The notes: a model not told the origin generated them from the sequence alone. A stretch of DNA of 64,000 nucleotides from Pseudarthrobacter sp. C4D7 (GCF_013359725.1 NZ_JABFMW010000001.1:62001-126000); one strand, 5' to 3'; positions 26,485-35,464 are shown, counted from the stretch's first letter. Made by a program: numbers and translations.

Positions 26485-27336
26485 ATGGATATCTGTGACT
26501 ACCTGGCCAGACACGGGGGCGCAGCCCGCTCCCTTGACCTGCGAAAGGCCGGCTTCACGCGTACCCGGGTGGGCCAGGCCTTGGAGCTGGGCCTGGTGGT
26601 GAGACCCACGCGCGGCGTCTATGCGCTGCCCCGCGATGGGCGGATCGCGGGGGCTCTGGCAGCCGGCGGGCGGCTCACAGGTTTGTCTGCCGCGCCCATC
26701 TACCAGCTGTGGACTCTCAACAACCCATCCGGCCTGCACCTGAGCCGGAGCCACCCCACGCGCACACCCGGGGTGGTGGACCACGGCCGGCCCAAGCACC
26801 CGCGGCATGCCTGGCTGCCCGTACTGGGACTCGCGGACGTTCTTCTTCATGCCTTGCACTGCCTGCCGGAGCTGGACGCGCTGGTGATGGTGCAGTCGGC
26901 CGTGGGCAGCGGAGGCATCTCGCCCGATTTCCTCTACGCGCGCTGCCAGGGGCGCCGCAACGGGCGCGCCACATCGGTTCTGGACTTGGTGATTCCCCGT
27001 GCGGACTCCGTCCTGGAGGTGCTCGCAAATGTCCATTTCGCACGCGCCGGGCTCCGGGTTCGGCGGCACGTGTACATCGCCGGGGTTGGAGAAGTGGATT
27101 TCCTGGTTGAGGAGTGCCTGGTGGTGGAGACGGATGGAGCAACCCACTTCGAACCGAAATCCATCAAGCGGGACCAGCGGCGCAATAACCAGAGCATTAT
27201 TGGCGGGTACCTGGTGCTGCGCTACTACTACGAGGACGTCATCCACCGTCCCGAGGCCATGGTGGCAGAGGTCCACGCGGTGCTAAGGACGTGGCGGAGG
27301 CCAGCGAACACCAGGCTTGGCGGCCTGTTTGCGTGA
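26485..27336 (+). CDS. DUF559-type nuclease-like protein with N-terminal winged helix, 283 aa
   Basis: The N-terminal 60 residues resemble the AbiEi-type winged-helix domain: HGGAARSLDLRKAGFTRTRV then VVRPTRGVYALP. The C-terminal part looks like the DUF559/Vsr-like fold of PD-(D/E)XK nucleases: VGEVDFLVEECLVVETDG, where D and E could bind metal, followed by HF...KRDQRRN and GYLVLRYYYEDV. A role in DNA cleavage or defence is possible but unproven; such proteins are common in actinobacteria with unknown function. GAGG lies 2-5 nt before ATG, closer than ideal. The stop codon lies inside the family B palindrome at 27331-27410, so the gene is bracketed by two copies. Confidence 0.75.
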   Translation: MDICDYLARHGGAARSLDLRKAGFTRTRVGQALELGLVVRPTRGVYALPRDGRIAGALAAGGRLTGLSAAPIYQLWTLNNPSGLHLSRSHPTRTPGVVDHGRPKHPRHAWLPVLGLADVLLHALHCLPELDALVMVQSAVGSGGISPDFLYARCQGRRNGRATSVLDLVIPRADSVLEVLANVHFARAGLRVRRHVYIAGVGEVDFLVEECLVVETDGATHFEPKSIKRDQRRNNQSIIGGYLVLRYYYEDVIHRPEAMVAEVHAVLRTWRRPANTRLGGLFA

Positions 27337-27410
27337 TTTATGGGACGTTAAACGGAGGGTGCCCCTGCAAATGCAGGGGCACCCGTCAACATCCGGTCCA
27401 TAAGTGACGC
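27331..27410. repeat. Palindromic repeat, family B copy 2, with nested terminator-like stem
   Basis: Outer arms GCGTGATTTATGGGAC (27331-27346) and GTCCATAAGTGACGC (27396-27410) pair imperfectly. Inside is a perfect 12-bp stem, GGGTGCCCCTGC with an AAAT loop and GCAGGGGCACCC (27357-27384). It lies between two converging genes and may terminate both. The outer arm matches the copy at 26319-26403. Confidence 0.75.
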
Positions 27411-27437
27411 ATTTACGTCATCGCAGGGAAGGGGCGC

Positions 27438-27866
27438 CTACTCTTCCTCTTCGTCCTCGAACGCCCACTCGAACATGTCGAAGACGAACTCGGAGAAGGT
27501 GCCTTCCTCGGACTTCCACTGACCGCGGGCATTGTTGCGGCGGTACACGATGGGGTCCGGGACGCTGAGGTCGCCCACGCGGAAGCCCCAGGTGAATGCT
27601 TCCTCTTCATCCTCGAGGAACATAAGGAAGCCTTCGTCATCGACTTCGAGCTCTTCGGGGTCCCAGAAGTAGTGGTAGGCCTCCATCAGGTCCTCGCAGC
27701 CGCCCAGGGCCAGGTAGAACTCGCGCAGGACCAGCGGGATCTCGAACTGGTGGTCCGCGAGGGCCTTGTCCAGCTCCTCCGGAGTCAGGCCGTCAGCTTC
27801 CTGCCATTCATCCTCGAGATACTTTGGAACAAGCGCGCGGAACTTCTCGAGGAACATGTCAGTCAT
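27438..27866 (-). CDS. Acidic small protein, SMI1/KNR4-like, 142 aa
   Basis: Strongly acidic protein ending EDEEEE, with many Phe and Tyr residues. The middle part IPLVLREFYLALGG and YHYFWDPEELEVDDEGFLMFLEDEE resembles the SUKH (SMI1/KNR4) fold often used by immunity proteins, but similarity is judged by eye only. No signal peptide or membrane helix. I choose the second ATG (27866) because TAGGAT lies exactly 6 nt upstream on the - strand, giving a leaderless start; an ATG two codons earlier (27872) would sit in that gap. No toxin partner is seen beside it. Confidence 0.75.
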   Translation of the reverse strand: MTDMFLEKFRALVPKYLEDEWQEADGLTPEELDKALADHQFEIPLVLREFYLALGGCEDLMEAYHYFWDPEELEVDDEGFLMFLEDEEEAFTWGFRVGDLSVPDPIVYRRNNARGQWKSEEGTFSEFVFDMFEWAFEDEEEE

Positions 27867-27916
27867 GCTCATATCCTAGCTAATCTCCGGGCTCCCAAAA
27901 TGACATGGAAGCAACG

Positions 27917-28570
27917 TCACAGCCCGGAATCGCCCGTCCTCCGGTGCCATCCGCGGACGGCCAGGGGAGCCTGCCACGACCGCCGCCACGCCAGAACCCT
28001 GAACGTGAACACCAGGGCCGCAATTCCGGCCGCCGTCAACACGTTCAGCACTCCGAAGACCCACAGCACCGCAGTCAACGATGAACCCAAAAAGGCCGGC
28101 AGCGCGTAGATGTCCTTCGGGTTGAACAGCTCGGGCACCTCATTGGCGGTGATGTCCCGGAGCAGGCCGCCGCCCACCGCCGTCGTCACACCGAGCAGCA
28201 CCGATGCCACCGGGTTGAGGCCGGTGGCCAGCGCCTTGAGCGTGCCGGTCATGCAGAAGAGGGCCAGGCCGGCGGCATCGAACAGGATCAGCAGCGACGT
28301 GTAGCGCTGGACGCTGGAGAACAGGAAGAACACCAGCACAGTGGCCAGCAGCGGCGGCGCCAGGTACGCCGGATTGGTGAAGGCCGCCGGAACAATGACG
28401 AGGATGACATCGCGGATCACACCGCCGCCCAGGCCCACCAGCGAGGCCAGCAGCAGGGAGCCCACAATGTCGATCTGCTTCCGTGCCGCCAGCAGTGAGC
28501 CCGATACCGCGAAGAAGAACACGCCCAGCAGATCCAGCCACACCGGGGAGTTGTCAAAGGCGAAGGTCAT
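27917..28570 (-). CDS. TRIC-type cation channel family protein (YadS/UPF0126), 217 aa
   Basis: Small membrane protein with seven predicted helices built from two similar halves. Each half carries the family's G-G-G-x-x-R-D motif: GLGGGVIRDVIL and AVGGGLLRDITANEVP. This is the bacterial trimeric intracellular cation channel (TRIC) family, thought to conduct monovalent cations such as K+. Length matches the family. It is divergent from the chelatase gene with a 60-bp shared promoter region. Confidence 0.88.
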   Translation of the reverse strand: MTFAFDNSPVWLDLLGVFFFAVSGSLLAARKQIDIVGSLLLASLVGLGGGVIRDVILVIVPAAFTNPAYLAPPLLATVLVFFLFSSVQRYTSLLILFDAAGLALFCMTGTLKALATGLNPVASVLLGVTTAVGGGLLRDITANEVPELFNPKDIYALPAFLGSSLTAVLWVFGVLNVLTAAGIAALVFTFRVLAWRRSWQAPLAVRGWHRRTGDSGL

Positions 28571-28630
28571 GGTGCGTCCCGGTATTTCAAAGAGGGCGGA
28601 CAGGGCGGCTCCAACGTTACGCTAGCCCCT

Positions 28631-29488
28631 ATGAACAGCCCCATCATGATCGCCTGTGCCCATGGGACGTCCAACACACAGGGGGCCGCCGAGGTCAACG
28701 CCCTGCGCGCCGCCATCGCGGAACTGCGTCCGGACCTTGATGTCCGGGAGGCCTACGTGGACGTCCAGCAGCCGGACCTGGTGGACGTGGTGGCGGGCCT
28801 GCCGGCGGGGGAAACTGCCGTGGTGGTGCCGCTGCTGCTGAGCGTGGGCTACCACGTCAAGGTGGACATCGCACGGGCCGTGAAGAGCCGGCCGGGGAGT
28901 GCCGCCGCCGCGCCGCTGGGCCCCGACCCGCGCCTTGCAGCCCTGCTGGACCAGCGGCTGCGGGAGGCGGGCACCACCGATAACGACGTCATCGTCCTGG
29001 CCGCAGCGGGCTCATCCAATCCCAATGCCGCGGTGAGTGTCGAGGAGCTCCTGGGCCAGTTGCGGGCACTGCGGTCCAACCGGATGGTGGCCGCCTACGG
29101 TGCCTCGGCCCAGCCGTCCGTGCCCGACGCCGTCGCCATGCTGCGCGAGGAGCTCGCCGGGGGTGCCGGGGCGGGGGAGTCCGCCGGAGCGGTCGACGTC
29201 GGCGGCCGGGTGGTGATCGCCTCGTACCTCCTGGCGCCGGGCTTCTTCCACGACCAGCTGGCCAAGGCGGGTGCCGACGTGGTCACCCAGCCCCTGCTGC
29301 CGTCCCCGACGCTCGCGGAGATCGCGCTGGACAGGTACGACGCCGCCGTCGCCGCCATGCATGAAACACCCGCCGAAGCACCCGCGGCAGCCCCCGCCGA
29401 CACCCCAAACGAGGCTCCCGCCGATGCACAGCAAGGTGGCTTCTTCAAGGTCCTCCAGCGTTTCGTGACGAAATATTTCCCTAGGTGA
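28631..29488 (+). CDS. Sirohydrochlorin chelatase (CbiX/SirB type), 285 aa
   Basis: Inserts iron into sirohydrochlorin to give siroheme for the sulfite reductase next door. The N-terminal half has the chelatase His in C-A-H-G-T-S and the segment PLLLSVGYHVKVDI; a second half-domain from about residue 125 ends with YLLAPGFFHDQLAKAGAD, so it is the long two-domain type. The C-terminal 40 residues are a low-complexity Ala/Pro/Glu stretch ending in a basic Phe-rich tail. TACGCT lies 7 nt before the ATG (leaderless). Cobalt insertion is possible in this family, but the sulfur context favours iron. Confidence 0.88.
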   Translation: MNSPIMIACAHGTSNTQGAAEVNALRAAIAELRPDLDVREAYVDVQQPDLVDVVAGLPAGETAVVVPLLLSVGYHVKVDIARAVKSRPGSAAAAPLGPDPRLAALLDQRLREAGTTDNDVIVLAAAGSSNPNAAVSVEELLGQLRALRSNRMVAAYGASAQPSVPDAVAMLREELAGGAGAGESAGAVDVGGRVVIASYLLAPGFFHDQLAKAGADVVTQPLLPSPTLAEIALDRYDAAVAAMHETPAEAPAAAPADTPNEAPADAQQGGFFKVLQRFVTKYFPR

Positions 29489-29503
29489 CTTAGCGTTTCC
29501 GGA

Positions 29504-29542
29504 CCTTTGTGACGGTATTCGGCGCCGCCCTACAGTCGATGC
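29504..29542 (+). promoter_or_regulatory. Leaderless promoter of the sulfite reductase operon
   Basis: TTGTGA (29507-29512), 18-bp spacer, TACAGT (29531-29536), then 6 nt to the ATG at 29543. The -35 lies in CCTTTGTGACG, repeated exactly at 39004-39014 before cysG, and the -10 lies in GCCGCCCTAC, also shared with cysG. A common activator or repressor for sulfur assimilation is likely. Confidence 0.7.
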
Positions 29543-31288
29543 ATGACTGATACAGCTCTAGCCGGAGCGTCGGCGGATTCCGCTGCACCCAAGCGCCCCG
29601 CCCGCCCGTCCCGCCCCGCTGCCAAGCCGCATGGCCAGTGGAAAGTGGACGGCAAGACGCCGCTGAACGCCAACGAAACCTGGAAGCAGGAAGACGACGG
29701 GCTGAACGTCCGCGAGCGTATCGAGACCATCTACGCCAAGGAAGGCTTCGACGCCATCCCCGGCCAGGACCTGCACGGCCGATTCCGCTGGTGGGGCCTG
29801 TACACCCAGCGCAAACCCGGCATCGACGGCGGCAAGACCGCAACCCTTGAGCCGCACGAGCTCGAAGACAAGTACTTCATGCTCCGTGTCCGGATCGACG
29901 GCGGGGCGCTCACCACCGAGCAGCTGCGCGTCATCGGCCAGATCTCCGTGGACTTCGCGCGGGACTCCGCCGACCTCACCGACCGCCAGAACATCCAGCT
30001 GCACTGGATCCGGGTGGAGGACATCCCCGAGATCTGGAACCGCCTGGAGTCCGTGGGCCTGTCCACCACCGAAGCCTGCGGCGACGTGCCCCGCGTCATC
30101 CTGGGATCGCCGGTGGCCGGCATCGCCAAGGACGAGATCATCGACCCCACCCCGCTGATCGCCGAGCTGGGGGAGCGGTTCATCGGCAACCCGTTGCTGT
30201 CCAACCTGCCCCGCAAGTACAAGACCGCCATCACCGGCCATCCCAGCCAGGACGTGGTCCACGAAATCAACGACTGCGCCTTCGTGGGTCTCCGGCACCC
30301 GGAACTGGGCGTTGGCTACGACCTGTGGGTGGGCGGCGCGCTGTCCACCAACCCCATGCTGGGCAAGCGCCTCGGCGCGTTCGTCAGGCCGGACCAGGCC
30401 GCGGACGTGTGGCTGGGCGTCACCAGCATCTTCCGGGACTACGGCTACCGCCGCATGCGCACCAAGGCCCGACTGAAGTTCCTCCTGGCCGACTGGGGCC
30501 CGGAGAAGTTCCGCCAGATCCTCGAGGACGAATACCTCGGCTACAAGCTGGCCGACGGTCCGGCAGCGCCCAAGCCCGCCACCCCCGGCGACCACGTGGG
30601 CGTGCACGAACAGAAGGACGGCAGGTTCTTCATCGGTGCCACCCCGCTGGCTGGCCGCCTGTCCGGCGCAGCGCTGGTCAAGCTTGCCGACACGCTGGAG
30701 GCCCGCGGCTCCTACCGGCTGCGCACCACCCCGCACCAGAAGCTCGTGGTCCTGGACGTCGAGAAGGACCAGGTGGAGCCGCTGGTGGCTGAACTGGACG
30801 AGCTGGGCCTGTCCGCCCGCCCGTCCGTGTTCCGCCGTGGCACCATCGCCTGCACCGGCATCGAATACTGCAAGCTGGCCATCGTCGAAACCAAGATGAC
30901 GGCCGCCGGTGCTGTTGCCGAGCTGGAACGCCGCCTGGCCGACCTCGCCGAATCCGGCCAGCTGCCGCAGGCACTCTCCCTGCACATCAATGGCTGCCCC
31001 AACTCCTGCGCCCGCATCCAGACGGCGGACATCGGCCTCAAGGGCATGATGCTGCCAACGCCCGACGGCGATCCCTCCCCGGGTTTCCAGGTCCACCTGG
31101 GCGGCGGGCTGGCCAACAACGACCGCGAGGAAGCAGGCCTGGGACGCACCGTCCGTGGCTTGAAGGTCTATGTCGACGACCTGCCCGACTACGTGGAGCG
31201 TGTGGTCCGCCGTTTCGTGGCAGACCGTGCCGAAGGCCAGACCTTCGCCGAATGGGCCCACGCAGCAGACGAGGAGGCGCTCCAGTGA
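29543..31288 (+). CDS. sirA: Ferredoxin-dependent sulfite reductase, 581 aa
   Basis: Siroheme/[4Fe-4S] enzyme reducing sulfite to sulfide with six electrons. The cluster and siroheme cysteines are visible as C-T-G-I-E-Y-C and C-P-N-S-C near residues 435-495. Other family parts: a DRQNIQLHWIR segment, and two ferredoxin-like half domains (TTEQLRVIGQIS..., LVKLADTLEARGSYRLRTTPHQKLVV). The nitrite reductase alternative shares these motifs, but direct linkage to cysH-cysD-cysN and to siroheme genes points to sulfite. First gene of a tightly overlapping operon. Electrons probably come from ferredoxin via the FprA proteins. Confidence 0.93.
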   Translation: MTDTALAGASADSAAPKRPARPSRPAAKPHGQWKVDGKTPLNANETWKQEDDGLNVRERIETIYAKEGFDAIPGQDLHGRFRWWGLYTQRKPGIDGGKTATLEPHELEDKYFMLRVRIDGGALTTEQLRVIGQISVDFARDSADLTDRQNIQLHWIRVEDIPEIWNRLESVGLSTTEACGDVPRVILGSPVAGIAKDEIIDPTPLIAELGERFIGNPLLSNLPRKYKTAITGHPSQDVVHEINDCAFVGLRHPELGVGYDLWVGGALSTNPMLGKRLGAFVRPDQAADVWLGVTSIFRDYGYRRMRTKARLKFLLADWGPEKFRQILEDEYLGYKLADGPAAPKPATPGDHVGVHEQKDGRFFIGATPLAGRLSGAALVKLADTLEARGSYRLRTTPHQKLVVLDVEKDQVEPLVAELDELGLSARPSVFRRGTIACTGIEYCKLAIVETKMTAAGAVAELERRLADLAESGQLPQALSLHINGCPNSCARIQTADIGLKGMMLPTPDGDPSPGFQVHLGGGLANNDREEAGLGRTVRGLKVYVDDLPDYVERVVRRFVADRAEGQTFAEWAHAADEEALQ

Positions 31289-32130
31289 ATCCCCAGCCAC
31301 TCCCCAACCTCGCAAGCTCGGCCGGGGGCCCCGGTGGCCGTGGCCCCTCATTTGGAGTAGATCCGGTGGCAGGCGATGCCGAGGCTTCAGCCCAGGTTGA
31401 GGCCACGGTGGCAACCGCCGCCCCGACTGCCCTCCGCTCCAAGGAAGAACTCAAGGCCCTTGCCGAGGCCGGCGCTGCCGAACTCGGCTGGGACGCCTCG
31501 GCCAGCGACGTGATCGCCTGGGTGGAACGGAACTTCGACCTCCGTGCCGTCGCCGTTGCCTGCTCCATGGCAGACGCCGTCCTGCCCGCGCTGGTCGCTG
31601 ACCAGATGCCCGGCGTGGATGTCCTGTTCCTGGAGACCGGGTACCACTTCCCGGAGACCTACGCCACCCGTGACGAGGTGGCCGCCAACCTGCGCGTCAA
31701 CGTGGTGGACGTCCTTCCCGAGACCACCGTGGAGCAGCAGGACCGGCTGCTGGGCAAGGACCTCTTTGCCCGCGACGCCGCCCAGTGCTGCGCCCTGCGC
31801 AAGGTGGCCCCGCTGCAGCGGACCCTCGCCGGCTACGAACTGTGGTTCACCGGCGTCCGCCGCGACGAAGCGCCCACCCGCACCAACACCCCGCTGGTCA
31901 CCTGGGACGAGAAGAACGGCCTGGTCAAGGTCAACCCCATGGCTGCCTGGACGTTCGACCAGCTGGTCCAGTACTCCGACGACAACCTTTTGCCCGTCAA
32001 CCCGCTGCTTTCCCAGGGGTACCCCTCCATTGGCTGCCAGCCCTGCACCCGGAAGGTGGCGCCCGGCGAGGACCCCCGCGCCGGCCGCTGGGCAGGATCC
32101 GACAAGACAGAATGCGGACTACACGTATGA
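31285..32130 (+). CDS. cysH: Assimilatory APS reductase (CysH), 281 aa
   Basis: Reduces adenylyl sulfate to sulfite. The catalytic Cys is in the C-terminal E-C-G-L-H-V. Two additional Cys pairs, C-C-A-L-R-K and C-Q-P-C, are the [4Fe-4S] ligands that distinguish APS reductase from the PAPS-specific enzyme. So no APS kinase is needed, and no cysC is seen here. The phosphosulfate-binding region is ETGYHFPETYATRD and GVRRDEAPTR. The first 55 residues are low-complexity. GTG start overlapping the sirA stop (GTGA). Confidence 0.93.
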   Translation: MNPQPLPNLASSAGGPGGRGPSFGVDPVAGDAEASAQVEATVATAAPTALRSKEELKALAEAGAAELGWDASASDVIAWVERNFDLRAVAVACSMADAVLPALVADQMPGVDVLFLETGYHFPETYATRDEVAANLRVNVVDVLPETTVEQQDRLLGKDLFARDAAQCCALRKVAPLQRTLAGYELWFTGVRRDEAPTRTNTPLVTWDEKNGLVKVNPMAAWTFDQLVQYSDDNLLPVNPLLSQGYPSIGCQPCTRKVAPGEDPRAGRWAGSDKTECGLHV

Positions 32131-33071
32131 GCACTTCACTGACCGAGGAGACCAAGGTGACCGACGCCGCCGTATCCACGCGCCTGTCCAGCCTGGACAC
32201 CCTCGAATCCGAAGCGATCCACATCATCCGCGAGGTTGTTGCCGAATTCGAGAAGCCTGCGCTGCTGTTCTCCGGCGGCAAGGACTCCGTGGTGATGCTG
32301 CACCTGGCCACCAAGGCCTTCTGGCCGGGCAAGGTGCCGTTCCCCGTGCTGCACGTGGATACCGGGCACAACTTCCCCGAGGTCATCGACTTCCGCGACC
32401 GTACCGTGGAGCGCCTTGGCCTGAAACTGGTGGTGGGTTCCGTGCAGGAGTTCATCGACCGCGGCGAACTCGCCGAGCGTGCCGACGGCACCCGCAACCC
32501 GCTGCAGACCGTTCCTCTGCTGGACGCCATCCAGCAGAACAGGTTCGACGCCGTGTTCGGCGGCGGCCGCCGCGACGAGGACAAGGCCCGTGCCAAGGAA
32601 CGCATCCTGAGCCTCCGGGACGAGTTCGGCCAGTGGGATCCGCGCAACCAGCGGCCCGAGCTGTGGAACCTGTACAACGGCCGGCACACCGTGGGCCAGC
32701 ACGTCCGCGCGTTCCCCATCAGCAACTGGACCGAGCTGGACATCTGGCGCTACATCGAGCGCGAGAACATCGAACTCCCCGGCCTGTACTACGCCCACGA
32801 ACGCGAAGTCTTCGCCCGCGACGGCATGTGGCGCGCCGTGGGCGAGGTATCCCAGCCGCGTCCCGACGAGCAGGTCATTACCAAGACCGTCCGTTACCGC
32901 ACCGTGGGGGACATGTCCTGCACCGGGGCCGTGGAATCCAACGCCTACACGGTGTCCGACGTGGTGGTTGAAGTCGCCGCCTCCACCCTGACCGAACGTG
33001 GCGCCACCCGCGCAGATGACCGCATCTCCGAGGCCGCCATGGAAGACCGCAAGAAGGACGGGTATTTCTAA
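32127..33071 (+). CDS. cysD: Sulfate adenylyltransferase subunit 2 (CysD), 314 aa
   Basis: Catalytic half of ATP sulfurylase, forming APS from sulfate and ATP with CysN. Signature parts: LLFSGGKDSVVMLHLA (ATP pyrophosphatase loop S-G-G-K-D-S), HVDTGHNFPEVIDFRD, GGGRRDEDKARAKER and SNWTELDIWRYIE. Length is normal. Starts at ATG overlapping the cysH stop (ATGA) and ends overlapping the cysN start (TAATG), so sirA-cysH-cysD-cysN are translationally coupled. Confidence 0.95.
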   Translation: MSTSLTEETKVTDAAVSTRLSSLDTLESEAIHIIREVVAEFEKPALLFSGGKDSVVMLHLATKAFWPGKVPFPVLHVDTGHNFPEVIDFRDRTVERLGLKLVVGSVQEFIDRGELAERADGTRNPLQTVPLLDAIQQNRFDAVFGGGRRDEDKARAKERILSLRDEFGQWDPRNQRPELWNLYNGRHTVGQHVRAFPISNWTELDIWRYIERENIELPGLYYAHEREVFARDGMWRAVGEVSQPRPDEQVITKTVRYRTVGDMSCTGAVESNAYTVSDVVVEVAASTLTERGATRADDRISEAAMEDRKKDGYF

Positions 33072-34477
33072 TGACCACCGAAGCAGTTCTCCCGGCGGAC
33101 CTGGAAACAGCCCTGCCCACCACGCTCTTCCGCTTTGCCACGGCCGGATCGGTCGACGACGGCAAGTCCACGTTGGTGGGCCGCCTCCTCCATGATTCCA
33201 AGGCGATCCTCGCTGACCAGCTTGACGCCGTGGCCCGGACCTCGGCGGACCGCGGGTTCGGCGGCGACAAGGGCGGCATCGACCTGGCCCTGCTGACCGA
33301 CGGCCTGCGTGCCGAGCGCGAACAGGGCATCACCATCGACGTGGCCTACCGCTACTTCGCCACCGACCAGCGCAGCTTCATCCTGGCCGACTGCCCCGGG
33401 CACGTGCAGTACACCAAAAACACGGTGACGGGCGCGTCTACCGCGGATGCCGTCGTCGTCCTCATTGACGCCCGCAAGGGTGTCCTGGAGCAGACCCGCC
33501 GGCACCTGTCCGTGCTGCAGCTGCTGCGCGTGGCGCACGTGATTGTGGCCGTGAACAAGATCGACCTGGTGGACTTCAGCGAGTCCGTGTTCCGCGGCAT
33601 CGAAGCCGACGTCCAGCAGGTGGGCCGCGAACTGGGCCTGGGCTCCGACGGCATCAGCGACCTGCTGGTCATCCCCGTCTCTGCGCTCGACGGCGACAAC
33701 GTGGTGGAGCGCTCGGAGCGCACCCCCTGGTACACCGGCCCGGCACTGCTGGAGGTCCTCGAAACCCTCCCCGCCGCCGACGAACTGGAAAGCCACCTTG
33801 AAAGCTTCCGCTTCCCGGTGCAGCTGGTGGTCCGGCCGCAGGGTGCACTGGCTCCCGACGCCGTCGCTGCCGGCCTGGATGTGGAGGCCTACCGCGACTA
33901 CCGCGCGTACGCCGGACAGATAACCGAGGGCTCCGTGAAGGTGGGTGACCAGGTGTCCGTGCTGACCCCGGGCCAGTCGCCGCGGACCACCACCGTGGTG
34001 GGGATCGACTTCGCCGGAGCGTCGCTGCAGGAAGCTGCCGCCCCGCAGTCTGTGGCCATCCGGCTGGCGGACGAGTTCGACGTCGCCCGCGGTGACACCA
34101 TTGCCGCAGCCGGTACCGTCAGGGAAGCTTCCGCGGACCTGTACGCCGCCTTGTGCTGGCTGTCACCGAAGCCGCTCCGCGAAGGCCAGAAGGTCCTGGT
34201 CAAGCACGGCACCCGGACCGTCCAGGCGATGGTCCGCAGCGTCTCCGGCAAGCTGGATTTGGCCACCTTCAAGCTCGAAGGTGCCTCAAGCCTGGAGCTC
34301 AACGACATCGGCCACGCGCAGCTCCGCCTCGCCGCCCCGCTGCCGCTGGAGAACTACCTGCACCACCGCCGTACCGGTGCGTTCCTGGTGATCGACCCGC
34401 TGGACGGCAACACGCTGGCAGCCGGCCTGGTCAAGGACCACCCGGGCGACCACGAGGACGAGCGCTACAGCATATAG
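33071..34477 (+). CDS. cysN: Sulfate adenylyltransferase subunit 1 (CysN), 468 aa
   Basis: GTPase that drives APS formation by CysD. EF-Tu-like G domain: P-loop A-G-S-V-D-D-G-K-S-T, switch II DCPGH, and N-K-I-D; two beta-barrel domains follow. It ends without a fused CysC kinase domain, which fits the APS-type CysH in this operon. A 12-bp hairpin terminator follows 25 bp after the stop. Confidence 0.95.
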   Translation: MTTEAVLPADLETALPTTLFRFATAGSVDDGKSTLVGRLLHDSKAILADQLDAVARTSADRGFGGDKGGIDLALLTDGLRAEREQGITIDVAYRYFATDQRSFILADCPGHVQYTKNTVTGASTADAVVVLIDARKGVLEQTRRHLSVLQLLRVAHVIVAVNKIDLVDFSESVFRGIEADVQQVGRELGLGSDGISDLLVIPVSALDGDNVVERSERTPWYTGPALLEVLETLPAADELESHLESFRFPVQLVVRPQGALAPDAVAAGLDVEAYRDYRAYAGQITEGSVKVGDQVSVLTPGQSPRTTTVVGIDFAGASLQEAAAPQSVAIRLADEFDVARGDTIAAAGTVREASADLYAALCWLSPKPLREGQKVLVKHGTRTVQAMVRSVSGKLDLATFKLEGASSLELNDIGHAQLRLAAPLPLENYLHHRRTGAFLVIDPLDGNTLAAGLVKDHPGDHEDERYSI

Positions 34478-34502
34478 GTCCGCCCACACCGCTGGAACCC
34501 TG

Positions 34503-34530
34503 GGGGCCGCCGTATTTTTACGGCGGCCCC
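34503..34530 (+). terminator. Hairpin terminator after cysN
   Basis: Perfect 12-bp stem GGGGCCGCCGTA / TACGGCGGCCCC with a TTTT loop, 25 bp after the cysN stop. No clear T-run downstream. The remaining 160 bp to the next start contain no gene I can see. Confidence 0.75.
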
Positions 34531-34690
34531 GCACTGTTTCCGGCGATTTCGAGGTCCTGCGGGAATCCGCACAAGAAACCACAAAGGTTCCCACCGGCCC
34601 TTTCGTGGCCCCGGGAGGCATGGGAAGCTCAGGGATCGCTTCGCCGGTGCCGTGGTTGTGGTTCCGGCCTGTTTCGTCGAGGGGGACACG

Positions 34691-35464
34691 ATGCCGGCCA
34701 TTTACCGGTGGAACACCAAAGCCACCATCCGTTTTGCACGGGATGCCCGTGAGTGGGGAATCCCCCCGCGCCGCGCGCTCATCATCGCGCTGTTGCCTCT
34801 TGCAATCGCCCTCGCAGCCGCGGCCACTGTTGTGCACCCGCCCCTTTTCATCTGGCTCCTCGACGAAGACTCCCTGGTGGAGTGGCTGCAGTTCCTTGCC
34901 CTGGGGGCCGCGGGGATTTTCCTGCCCCTCATGGCGTTCCGGCTGGCCAAAACCGGCCACAAAGCCATGGCCCTTTTGTACGGGGTGGTTGCGGCCGGTG
35001 TCTGGTTCCTGGCGGGGGAGGAGATCTCCTGGGGCCAGCGCATCTTCGGCTGGCAGACACCGGAGGCTATGGAAGCGATCAACCGCCAGGGGGAGACCAC
35101 CGTGCACAACATCGGCGGGGTGCAGGAACTGGTACCCGCCGCCATGCTGCTGGCGAGCCTCTACGGCGCCTGTGCTCCCTTGGTGTGGAACGCAGTGCGC
35201 GGCCACTGGAGGTACGCCACGCCCGCGCACCTCCTGGTTCCGCCGCTCTGCGTGGTGCCGGCCTTCGGGCTGGCCGCGGCCTACCGCCTCTTCCGCCTGA
35301 TCGTGTGGCCCGCACCTGATTACGGCATTTCCGAGTACGGCGAAGTGATGGAACTTTCCCTGTACCTGGGGCTGGCTCTGTTCTGCTGGTTCAACCTTCG
35401 CCGCGTGGTGCCGGTCCGGCCTGCTGCCCGCACCCCACGCCACCGGCTCACGGCAGCCGCCTAG
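34691..35464 (+). CDS. Multi-pass membrane protein of unknown function, 257 aa
   Basis: I cannot assign a function. About six to seven hydrophobic segments. The striking motif A-G-E-E-I-S-W-G-Q-R-I-F-G-W sits in the middle, followed by a polar stretch with NRQGETTVHNIGG that looks like an extracytoplasmic or active-site loop; conserved Glu, Trp, Arg and His there suggest an enzyme or binding site in the membrane. Similar GEEISWGQR proteins exist widely in bacteria, but I know of no role. ATG 34691 is chosen because GAGGGGG precedes it; GTG 34652 would add 13 residues. It stands alone between the cys and sulfonate operons. Confidence 0.75.
   Translation: MPAIYRWNTKATIRFARDAREWGIPPRRALIIALLPLAIALAAAATVVHPPLFIWLLDEDSLVEWLQFLALGAAGIFLPLMAFRLAKTGHKAMALLYGVVAAGVWFLAGEEISWGQRIFGWQTPEAMEAINRQGETTVHNIGGVQELVPAAMLLASLYGACAPLVWNAVRGHWRYATPAHLLVPPLCVVPAFGLAAAYRLFRLIVWPAPDYGISEYGEVMELSLYLGLALFCWFNLRRVVPVRPAARTPRHRLTAAA

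Noticed and set aside
29558-31414. 618-residue open frame on the - strand
   Set aside because: Antisense to sulfite reductase; no protein-like motifs, while the + strand matches a known family throughout.
31544-32971. 475-residue + strand frame across cysH and cysD
   Set aside because: Overlaps two well-supported genes in another frame and has Arg/Pro-rich shadow composition.
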